Below, piece after piece: positions 1 to 6,726 of a DNA stretch of 14,339 nucleotides (positions are counted from its first letter, which is position 1; the number at the start of each line of letters is the position of its first letter). Source of the DNA: WTJX01 sp045106295 (GTDB lineage: Bacteria; Bacteroidota; Bacteroidia; Cytophagales; JAAEPT01); contig JBGCEI010000210.1 in assembly GCA_045106295.1 (NCBI GenBank), positions 1-14,339 of the forward strand. Reading direction: 5' to 3'. Made by a program: the position numbers and the translations under genes. Below the pieces are notes generated by a model, which did not search any database, was not told the origin of the DNA, and was given only the letters and a program-made list of their open reading frames with translations.

Positions 1-120
1 GTACTGTTTTTAAAACAATAGAGTAACATATTCGAACAAGAAAGGTAATTTAAGACAAAAACCCTTGGTCGTTCTCTAGGTATTTACTTAAATTAGCGTC
101 CTTAATTTTTAGGTTAACCT

Positions 121-693
121 ATGGCATCAACTTCAGATTTCAAAAACGGACTTTGTTTGGAGTACAACAATGACTTATACGTCATCACTGAATTCCAACA
201 CGTAAAACCGGGTAAAGGACCTGCTTTTGTGAGAACAAAGCTTAAAAACATTAAAACAGGTAAGGTAATAGACAATACCTTTAATGCAGGGGTAAAAGTA
301 ACTACTGCTCGTGTAGAGAATCGCACGCATCAGTTTTTATTCAAAGACGATATTGGGTACCACTTTATGGATACCAGTACATACGAACAAATACCGATAG
401 AGGAAAAAATGATTAATGCTCCTACCCTTTTAAAAGAAGGACAAGAGGTAAGTGTACTATTTCATGCAGAAACAGAAACTCCACTTTCGTGTGAGTTGCC
501 TGCTTATGTAACATTGGAGATTACATACACAGAACCTGGAATAAAAGGAGACACGGCAACCAATACCTTTAAGCCTGCCACAGTTGAAACAGGAGCTGAA
601 ATAAGAGTACCCTTGTTTATCAACAACGGAGAAATAATTAAAGTGGACACTCGTACAATGTCGTACGGTGAACGAGTAAAATCATCTAAATAA
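121..693 (+). CDS. efp: Elongation factor P
   Basis: Translation factor that binds between the P and E sites of stalled ribosomes and promotes peptide bond formation at polyproline stretches. The 190-residue length is normal for the family. The N-terminal KOW-like domain carries the loop VKPGKGP (residues 28-34), and Lys32 aligns with the E. coli residue (Lys34) that is beta-lysylated. The C-terminal OB domain shows the family signature around GIKGDTA...KPATVETGA and ends with IKVDTRTMSYGERVK. The ATG at 121 gives the expected N-terminus; the leader is A/T-rich without a convincing Shine-Dalgarno site, as is usual in Bacteroidota. accB follows after 18 bp on the same strand, so co-transcription with accB-accC is likely. 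Whether Lys32 is modified cannot be seen, because no modification gene lies in the window. Confidence 0.97.
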   Translation: MASTSDFKNGLCLEYNNDLYVITEFQHVKPGKGPAFVRTKLKNIKTGKVIDNTFNAGVKVTTARVENRTHQFLFKDDIGYHFMDTSTYEQIPIEEKMINAPTLLKEGQEVSVLFHAETETPLSCELPAYVTLEITYTEPGIKGDTATNTFKPATVETGAEIRVPLFINNGEIIKVDTRTMSYGERVKSSK

Positions 694-711
694 TTTTAAC
701 CTAACACAATT

Positions 712-1184
712 ATGAATATCAAAGACGTAAAAAGCTTACTAGACCACATCGTAAAATCTGGTTTACAAGAAGTAAATATTGAAACGGAAGAGATTAAATT
801 GTCTACAAAACGTACAGGCGATGTAGTAACAGCAACAGCTCCGGCTCTTTCTGCTGCTCCTTTGCCTATTGCAGCTCCGGCAGCTATTCCAGTAGCGGCA
901 GCTCCTGCTGAAGCAGCGGCTCCAGCAGCTAAACCTGCGGCTTCGGGAACAGAAGTTAAGTCTCCAATGATTGGAACATTCTACCGTTCAGCAAATCCTG
1001 AAACACCAGTTTATGTTGAAATTGGTTCTAAAGTGAAAAAAGGAGATACACTTTGTATCATTGAAGCGATGAAATTGTTCAATGAAATAGAGTCTGAAGT
1101 TTCTGGTACTATTATAGATATTTTAGTGGATGATTCTACGCAGTAGAGTTTGATCAGCCTTTATTTATTGTTGACCCGTCTTAA
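712..1184 (+). CDS. accB: Biotin carboxyl carrier protein of acetyl-CoA carboxylase, frame broken near the 3' end
   Basis: Carries biotin between the biotin carboxylase and carboxyltransferase sites in the first step of fatty-acid synthesis. Residues 1-35 form the usual N-terminal helix region, about 40-80 are an Ala/Pro-rich flexible linker, and 81 onward is the biotinyl domain with the motif EAMK (118-121); Lys121 is the predicted biotinylation site. As written, the frame stops at TAG 1144-1146 after 144 residues, lacking the last beta strand. In the -1 frame the codons from 1143 read VEFDQPLFIVDPS and end at TAA 1182-1184. This is the canonical BCCP C-terminus and would give 157 residues, close to the 156 of E. 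coli. One G appears to be missing next to G1143. The gene is normally essential, so a sequence error is most likely, with a real mutation second. Confidence 0.92.
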
Positions 1185-1234
1185 ACTCTGCGTTTACGTC
1201 AGGTATTTTTTGATTCCATCAATAAAACAATCTA

Positions 1235-2578
1235 ATGTTTAAAAAAATATTAATAGCCAATAGAGGAGAAATTGCCCTTAGAGTAATTCGTGCCTGTAGA
1301 GAAATGGGAATAAAAACGGTTGCCGTTTATTCTACTGCTGATAAAGATAGTTTACATGTAAAATTTGCTAACGAAGCAGTTTGCATTGGACCTCCAGCAG
1401 GAAAAGATTCTTACTTAAGTATTCCTAAAATTATTGCAGCAGCAGAAATCACTAATGCGGATGCTATTCATCCAGGATATGGGTTTCTATCTGAAAATGC
1501 TGAATTTTCACAAGTATGCCAAGACTACAACATTAAATTTATAGGCGCTTCGGCAGATATGATTAATGGTATGGGAGACAAAGCAACAGCCAAATCTACC
1601 ATGAAAAAAGCTGGTGTCCCTACAATCCCAGGATCGGAAGGATTACTAGAAGACTGGAAATCTGGAGTGAAACTAGCTAATAAAATAGGTTACCCTGTAA
1701 TTCTAAAAGCAACAGCCGGTGGTGGTGGTAGAGGAATGCGAGTTGTATTTAACGACGACGAATTCAAAAAAGGATGGGATTCTGCTCGTCAGGAAGCAGA
1801 AGCTGCTTTTGGTAATGCAGGAATGTACTTGGAGAAATTTATTGAGGAGCCAAGACATATCGAAATTCAATTAATTGGAGATAAGTTTGGAAATGCTTCT
1901 CACTATTCTGAAAGAGACTGTAGTATCCAACGTAGACATCAGAAACTAATCGAAGAAACACCGTCTCCTATCATTACGGACAAAATCCGTAAGAAAATGG
2001 GAGAAGCTGCTAAAAAAGGAGCGAAAGCGATTAAATACGAAGGTGCAGGAACCATTGAATTCTTAGTAGACAAGCACAATGACTTCTACTTTATGGAAAT
2101 GAACACTCGTATCCAAGTAGAGCATCCTATTACAGAACAAGTAACGAACTCTGACTTAATAAAAGAGCAAATATTAGCTGCTGCGGGCAACAAAATAGAT
2201 GGAAAAGACCATTTCCCTTCAGCACATTCAATAGAATGTAGAATCAATGCAGAAGATGCTCGAAATGACTTTAGACCTTCTCCAGGGAAAATCACTTCAT
2301 TGAATTTACCAGGTGGACCTGGTGTACGTGTGGACACGCATGTGTATGCAGGATATACTATTCCTCCTCATTACGACTCTATGATTGCAAAAGTAATTGT
2401 AACTGCTGCTACTCGTAAAGAAGCAATAGATCGTATGAAGAGAGCTTTACAAGAGTTCTACATCGACGGAATAAAAACAACTATTCCTTTCCATATTAAG
2501 TTGATGGATGATCCTAAATTTAGATCTGGTAAGTTTACTACTGCCTTTATGGAAACATTTGATATGTCTTCGATTTAA
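1235..2578 (+). CDS. accC: Acetyl-CoA carboxylase, biotin carboxylase subunit
   Basis: ATP-dependent carboxylation of the biotin on AccB, using bicarbonate. The 447 residues match the stand-alone bacterial AccC length (449 in E. coli). The N-terminal pre-ATP-grasp domain starts MFKKILIANRGEIALR. The ATP-grasp domain contains Lys116 and Lys158, the glycine-rich loop GGGGRGMR (162-169), and the catalytic stretch EMNTRIQVEH (288-297) with Glu288, Asn290 and Arg292 at the E. coli numbering. RINAED at 336-341 begins the C-terminal biotin-carboxylase domain, where Arg336 corresponds to E. coli Arg338. No key residue is missing. The start lies 50 bp after the restored accB stop and a strong intrinsic terminator follows, so accC is the last gene of the efp-accB-accC unit. 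A pyruvate or propionyl-CoA carboxylase subunit is less likely given the length and the accB neighbour. Confidence 0.97.
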   Translation: MFKKILIANRGEIALRVIRACREMGIKTVAVYSTADKDSLHVKFANEAVCIGPPAGKDSYLSIPKIIAAAEITNADAIHPGYGFLSENAEFSQVCQDYNIKFIGASADMINGMGDKATAKSTMKKAGVPTIPGSEGLLEDWKSGVKLANKIGYPVILKATAGGGGRGMRVVFNDDEFKKGWDSARQEAEAAFGNAGMYLEKFIEEPRHIEIQLIGDKFGNASHYSERDCSIQRRHQKLIEETPSPIITDKIRKKMGEAAKKGAKAIKYEGAGTIEFLVDKHNDFYFMEMNTRIQVEHPITEQVTNSDLIKEQILAAAGNKIDGKDHFPSAHSIECRINAEDARNDFRPSPGKITSLNLPGGPGVRVDTHVYAGYTIPPHYDSMIAKVIVTAATRKEAIDRMKRALQEFYIDGIKTTIPFHIKLMDDPKFRSGKFTTAFMETFDMSSI

Positions 2579-2602
2579 GGAATAAAATTCTTAATCAAAT
2601 TG

Positions 2603-2640
2603 AAAAGCTAAACTCGAAAGGGTTTAGCTTTTTTTGTTTT
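2603..2640 (+). terminator. Intrinsic terminator after accC
   Basis: The left arm 2603-2613 (AAAAGCTAAAC) pairs perfectly with 2622-2632 (GTTTAGCTTTT). The stem continues through a T-G wobble and a C-G pair to a GAAA tetraloop at 2616-2619. A T-rich tract (to 2640) follows directly. The position, 25 bp after the accC stop, fits termination of the efp-accB-accC transcript. On the minus strand only a four-T run follows the stem, so it is at best a weak terminator for the convergent cassette. Confidence 0.9.
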
Positions 2641-2774
2641 AGATCAACTCTAGACACATTAAACCCGAACTCAATGCCGTTTAGTTAAGTTTTAACGGTT
2701 GAATACAGTTTTCTCACAGGAAATTGTCAAAAACAGTAGCGGATTTAGGTAGTTCAGGGTATTGTAATACTCTT

Positions 2775-4073
2775 CTAGTTATATATATGATCAACCTCCA
2801 ACTTAGAAGTTAGTAAACCGACTCCCTTTTTTGATATGTTAGTATTTCTTATAACCAACGTTTTAAGTTTACCTAAGGTGTAAAGCGCTATTACTCCATT
2901 ATCGTCTAATTGGTTATTATTTAATTTCAAATAAACTAACTCACTTAATTGGTTTATTATTTCCAAATCTTGATTAGCTAACCCCATATCTACTAAAGAA
3001 AGCCTAGCTATGTAACCTTTTAACGGAAGAAGATACTTAAGATTTTCTTTATCTAATGGAGATAAAGAAGTATAATTAACATCTAGTTTATCCGTATTTT
3101 GTGCTATCCTTTTCACCATAAAGCCAACACTTTGTAAATTTTGAATTGCATTTAGGTCATAGTTAACGTTTACTACATCAGAACTTGATTCTTTTGCCGA
3201 ACCATCCAAATTTAACATTGCAGATATAATACCGTTTAGTGCTGCACTTGGACTTAGAGAAGCTACACTTACTTCGTTTTGAGTTCCAGACTCTATCCAA
3301 AATTTAATAACTTCTACCTCCCCCTCTTCTAATGGCTTTTTCCCGTCAGTAGGCATAAACTCTTCATCCCCATGATCTAGCGTAATCCGTTTATACAGCT
3401 CACTTTTATCCAAATCACCTGCTACAATTGAAGGGCCATGCTTACCTCCTTTTAAAATTGCCTCGAAAGTTGTCATAGACAGCTCTCCTTTTTGCTTACT
3501 CCCACTATGGCATGAGATACATGTTTTTTTAATGATCGGAGCAATTACATCTGGATAAATCTGAGCATCTTCTAAAGAGGTAATAACTCTTTTTTTAGAC
3601 TCTATTTCAATACCTCCTGCTTTTTTTACAAAATTATGTCCGTATTCAAAAAGATAGGTCTCACCATGCGTCAAATTACCTCCTAAATGCCCTGTAACTG
3701 TAATTAGACCGAACAAAATAGCCGCAATTGGTAACGATATTTTTGAAAACAAGCCTTTTTGGTAATAAGCTATATAGGCAAAAACCCCACTAAGTATGGC
3801 TAGAGAAACACCTGCATAAAAGTGAGCATTAATAGCTTCAGGATTATAACCACCATCAATAGATAATAAATAACCCAACGCACATGCTTTCACTGCGAAT
3901 ATAAAGCCCGCCGCCATTAAAAATGGGATGGATTTAAAAATTGGGTTTAAAGGTTCAAGTTGCTTAAGCTTTACTTTATCAATAACCAGCATAATGGCTG
4001 CAATCATCAATATACCAATAGGCAAGTGAAGAACTAAAATATGAAATCTTCCAAAAAACTTTATTAAATCCAT
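2775..4073 (-). CDS. Membrane protein: DUF2231-like helices, planctomycete-type cytochrome c domain, leucine-rich repeats
   Basis: Probably an inner-membrane haem protein and the last gene of the cassette. Four hydrophobic segments are visible (about 12-31, 48-71, 84-104, 112-130). The start, FGRFHILVLHLPIGIL, resembles DUF2231, and histidines 11, 16, 84, 129 and 136 lie in or at the ends of the helices. A soluble cytochrome domain of the PSCyt1 type follows at about 172-263, with CISCH (185-189) for covalent haem and Met240 (in FMPTDGKKPL) as a possible axial ligand. The C-terminal part, about 350-425, has leucine-rich repeats such as LSELVYLKLNNNQLDDNGV. The first ATG lies 15 bp after the stop of the upstream propeller gene. 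The family suggests electron transfer or redox sensing with a protein-binding tail; the partner is unknown. I recall similar architectures in Planctomycetes and Bacteroidota beside DUF1501 genes. Confidence 0.85.
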   Translation of the reverse strand: MDLIKFFGRFHILVLHLPIGILMIAAIMLVIDKVKLKQLEPLNPIFKSIPFLMAAGFIFAVKACALGYLLSIDGGYNPEAINAHFYAGVSLAILSGVFAYIAYYQKGLFSKISLPIAAILFGLITVTGHLGGNLTHGETYLFEYGHNFVKKAGGIEIESKKRVITSLEDAQIYPDVIAPIIKKTCISCHSGSKQKGELSMTTFEAILKGGKHGPSIVAGDLDKSELYKRITLDHGDEEFMPTDGKKPLEEGEVEVIKFWIESGTQNEVSVASLSPSAALNGIISAMLNLDGSAKESSSDVVNVNYDLNAIQNLQSVGFMVKRIAQNTDKLDVNYTSLSPLDKENLKYLLPLKGYIARLSLVDMGLANQDLEIINQLSELVYLKLNNNQLDDNGVIALYTLGKLKTLVIRNTNISKKGVGLLTSKLEVDHIYN

Positions 4074-4088
4074 AAATATTCAATCAAA

Positions 4089-5138
4089 TTATACTCTTTC
4101 TAGTTTTACGGGATAAGTCTTGTTAGCGTTCCACTGACAAACATATAAATTTTTATCTTCATCTACACATACATCATGGCAGTGGACAAATGTATTATCT
4201 TCCTGAATCATGGTTTGTAGCTTCCCTTTTTTGTAGGTAGGCTTAGTACCTCCTGGGTTAGAAACTACTTTATTCTCTTTATCCAAAATAGTTACAAAAC
4301 CTGAGTTAAAAGGCAAATTGTATTTAACGTTACTAGAAAAACAAACTCCAGAATAAATATTATCTCCATCTATTACTGCTCTACTCAAAAAAGCTCCTGG
4401 TAAATAGATTGTTTCTAAAAATTCACCTTCTAAAGAATAGCGTTTGAATGCATTTTTCTTTCTTGCTGTACACAAAAGTGTGGGGCTATTTTTATCCCTT
4501 GTATCTAATGTTACTCCATGTGCTTGTAAAAATTTACCTTCTGCAGAACCTCCTCCCCCAAATTTTTTAATAAAATTTCCTTTACTATCAAAATGTAAAA
4601 TCCATTGCGAACCATAGCCATCAGCTATATAAATATCTCCATTGGGAGCAATAGCCGTTTCGGTAGGATTATATTTATTACATTCTGTATACGTCCCAAC
4701 TTTAGCAGGGTGGGCTAGCTCCATTACCAACTTTCCTTTAAGATCAGCTTTTACTACTTTACCTCTGGTATCAGCGATGTATAAAAATTCTTGTCCTCCT
4801 TCGTCATTAATTGTTAAACCATGAGCTCCTTTTAAATCTAAAGTCCAACTATCTAATACCTTACCTGACTTATCATAAATCAATACATTATTTTTAGGCT
4901 CATTCGTTAATAAGATAAGTCTTCCTTTTGAGTCCATGACCATTTCATGACAATCTTTTACTGGAAATTTTGACGGGTCTTGAATTCCCCAATTTTTATG
5001 CACTTTATATTTAAAATCGCCATGCCCAACAATAACTTCACTTTTTGACTTTGCAATACCTTTATTGATATAAAACAAAGGAACTGTTGTTGCTCCCAAT
5101 GCTAAGCCTGATGTTTTAATGAAATCTCTTCTGTACAT
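4089..5138 (-). CDS. Tat-exported NHL-type beta-propeller protein
   Basis: The third cassette gene, 349 residues. The N-terminus has a twin-arginine signal (YRRDFIK, 2-8, followed by an apolar GLALGATTVP stretch), so the protein is probably exported folded. From about residue 60 it repeats a blade pattern: CHEMVMDSKGRL, AHGLTINDEGG, TAIAPNGDIYIADGYG, AHGVTLDTRD and CHDVCVDEDKNLYVCQWN. This fits a six-bladed NHL propeller related to peptidyl-alpha-hydroxyglycine lyase-like proteins. Histidines 64, 106, 207 and 321 occupy the same place in four blades, which could form a central metal site; this is inference. It starts 35 bp after the structured repeat that separates it from the DUF1501 gene. 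Binding or lyase activity are both possible; no substrate is visible. Confidence 0.85.
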   Translation of the reverse strand: MYRRDFIKTSGLALGATTVPLFYINKGIAKSKSEVIVGHGDFKYKVHKNWGIQDPSKFPVKDCHEMVMDSKGRLILLTNEPKNNVLIYDKSGKVLDSWTLDLKGAHGLTINDEGGQEFLYIADTRGKVVKADLKGKLVMELAHPAKVGTYTECNKYNPTETAIAPNGDIYIADGYGSQWILHFDSKGNFIKKFGGGGSAEGKFLQAHGVTLDTRDKNSPTLLCTARKKNAFKRYSLEGEFLETIYLPGAFLSRAVIDGDNIYSGVCFSSNVKYNLPFNSGFVTILDKENKVVSNPGGTKPTYKKGKLQTMIQEDNTFVHCHDVCVDEDKNLYVCQWNANKTYPVKLERV

Positions 5139-5173
5139 TTTTTTTATTAGAGTTAGTTCTACTTTTTATTTTA

Positions 5174-5260
5174 GGGCGTAAGCTTTCAGGTCGGGCTATC
5201 TGCTATATCTTTTTGCCTTTTAAAGACAAAAAGGATGTCGCTTCTATCCCTTACGCAGGC
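5174..5260 (-). repeat. Structured intergenic repeat of Bacteroidota type
   Basis: The outer arms GCGTAAG (5176-5182) and CTTACGC (5250-5256) are exact inverted repeats closing the element. Inside, CTTTTTG (5209-5215) pairs with CAAAAAG (5227-5233), continuing across one C-A mismatch into CTTT/AAAG. On the minus strand the element begins 1 bp after the stop codon of the DUF1501 gene and ends 35 bp before the propeller start, so it would be transcribed within the operon. I recall closely similar sequences (a GGGAT...AGCG...ATCCTTTTT hairpin AAAAAGATATAGC...CCCG block) scattered between genes in many Bacteroidota, but cannot test that here. It may act as an RNA hairpin, in mRNA processing or partial termination, or be a passive repeat. 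Confidence 0.65.
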
Positions 5261-5261
5261 A

Positions 5262-6719
5262 TTATGTTAAAATATCTTTTACTACATGCCCATGAACATC
5301 GGTCAGTCTAAATTTCCTTCCCTGATAACGATAAGTCAGCCGTTCGTGATCTATTCCTATTAAGTGCATCAATGTAGCTTGGAAATCATGAACATGAACA
5401 GGGTTTTCAGTAACACTATAACTAAAATCATCTGTTTGCCCATAAGTCATTCCCTTTTTAACTCCAGCACCCGCCATAAACATACTAAAACAACCAGGAT
5501 GATGGTCTCTACCATAATCATTTCTTTCTAATCTACCTTGTGAAAAGGCTGTTCTTCCAAATTCTCCTCCCCAAACTACCAAAGTATCTTCAAGCAACCC
5601 TCTCTGTTTTAAATCTTTGATTAATGCTGAGATTGGTTGATCAATACTTTTTGCCATATTAGGAATTAATTTAGGTAACCCTCCATGGTGATCCCAACCA
5701 ACATGATAGAGTTGAATAAACTTAACATCTTTCTCAGCTAGTTTTCTTGCTAATAAACAGTTGGACGCAAAAGTACCTGGCTTCTTTGCATCATCACCAT
5801 ACATGTCATAGATATAATCAGGCTCTTTGGAAGTATCTGTGACCTCTGGGACAGAAGTTTGCATTTTATAGGCCATTTCATAGGCAGCTATTTTAGATTG
5901 AATTTCTGGATCACCCCAAAAATCAAGATACGAGTTATTTAATTCTTTGATGTGATTTAAAGCCTCTCTCCTACTCTTTTGATCTATTCCATGTGGATTA
6001 TTTAAGTACAACACAGGCTCTTTTCCTGATCTAAACTGCACGCCTTGATGATGCGAAGGTAAGAAACCTGCTCCCCACGCATTAGAGTTTAAGCCTTGTC
6101 CTCCTGCTCCTTTCGATATCATCACAACAAAAGAGGGCAAGTTTTCATTATCTGTCCCTAATCCATAATTTACCCATGAACCAATAGAAGGTCTGCCGCT
6201 AATTTGAGACCCTGTTTGCATAAACATAATGGCAGGTTCATGATTAACATGGTCGGTATGCATTGATTTTATCACACAAAGTTCATCTGCTACTTTTCCC
6301 ATATGAGGAAGCAAATCACTTATTTCAATTCCACTTTTGCCATATTTTTTAAAATCCCAAGGAGATCCAACCAATGGAAAAGATGACTGATTAGCCACCA
6401 TACCAGAATTTCTTTCTTTACCTCTTACACTATCTGGGATTTCTTGACCAAAACGCTTATTTAATTCAGGTTTGTAGTCAAACAATTCTATCTGAGAAGG
6501 AGCTCCAGCCATGTGAAGGTAAATCACTCTTTTGGCTTTAGGAGCGAAATGTGGAGCACCCAGAACACCATTTAAAGGATTAATTTCAGATGTTTTCCCT
6601 AATGCTTTGATAGGGTTCATCATATTGGCCATCGCCAAAGAACCAAACCCCATAGCCGTATTCTTAAAAAAATCTCTTCTGGTTTGCTTTGCAAACTCTT
6701 TTCTTATTTCTTCGTTCAT
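5262..6719 (-). CDS. DUF1501 family protein, Tat-exported
   Basis: The second cassette gene, 485 residues, full length for DUF1501. The twin-arginine motif TRRDFFK (13-19) and the following apolar stretch indicate folded export. The family hallmarks are all present: RVIYLHMAGAPSQIELFDYKP (64-84), HTDHVNHEPA (154-163), GWDHHGG (341-347), VVWGGEFGRT (381-390) and GRDHHP (403-408). These His/Asp clusters are why the family is placed near the alkaline phosphatase/sulfatase fold, and they suggest a metal-dependent hydrolase; no activity has been firmly assigned as far as I know. The ATG lies 7 bp after the stop of the DUF1549/DUF1553 lipoprotein gene. That pairing is the standard one in Planctomycetes, which supports joint function outside the cytoplasm. 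Confidence 0.93.
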   Translation of the reverse strand: MNEEIRKEFAKQTRRDFFKNTAMGFGSLAMANMMNPIKALGKTSEINPLNGVLGAPHFAPKAKRVIYLHMAGAPSQIELFDYKPELNKRFGQEIPDSVRGKERNSGMVANQSSFPLVGSPWDFKKYGKSGIEISDLLPHMGKVADELCVIKSMHTDHVNHEPAIMFMQTGSQISGRPSIGSWVNYGLGTDNENLPSFVVMISKGAGGQGLNSNAWGAGFLPSHHQGVQFRSGKEPVLYLNNPHGIDQKSRREALNHIKELNNSYLDFWGDPEIQSKIAAYEMAYKMQTSVPEVTDTSKEPDYIYDMYGDDAKKPGTFASNCLLARKLAEKDVKFIQLYHVGWDHHGGLPKLIPNMAKSIDQPISALIKDLKQRGLLEDTLVVWGGEFGRTAFSQGRLERNDYGRDHHPGCFSMFMAGAGVKKGMTYGQTDDFSYSVTENPVHVHDFQATLMHLIGIDHERLTYRYQGRKFRLTDVHGHVVKDILT

Positions 6720-6726
6720 ACTTTTC

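Noticed and set aside
1..24. A possible tail of an upstream gene ending at TAG 19-21 or TAA 22-24
   Set aside because: Only six or seven codons are visible and neither reading is recognisable.
1130..1146. Programmed -1 frameshift in accB
   Set aside because: The bases before the stop (ACG CAG) offer no re-pairing for the tRNA in the -1 frame and no slippery heptamer is present.
2677..2698. Inverted repeat CCGTT...AACGG as a terminator for the minus-strand cassette
   Set aside because: Only five pairs around a 12-base loop, and no T tract on the minus strand.
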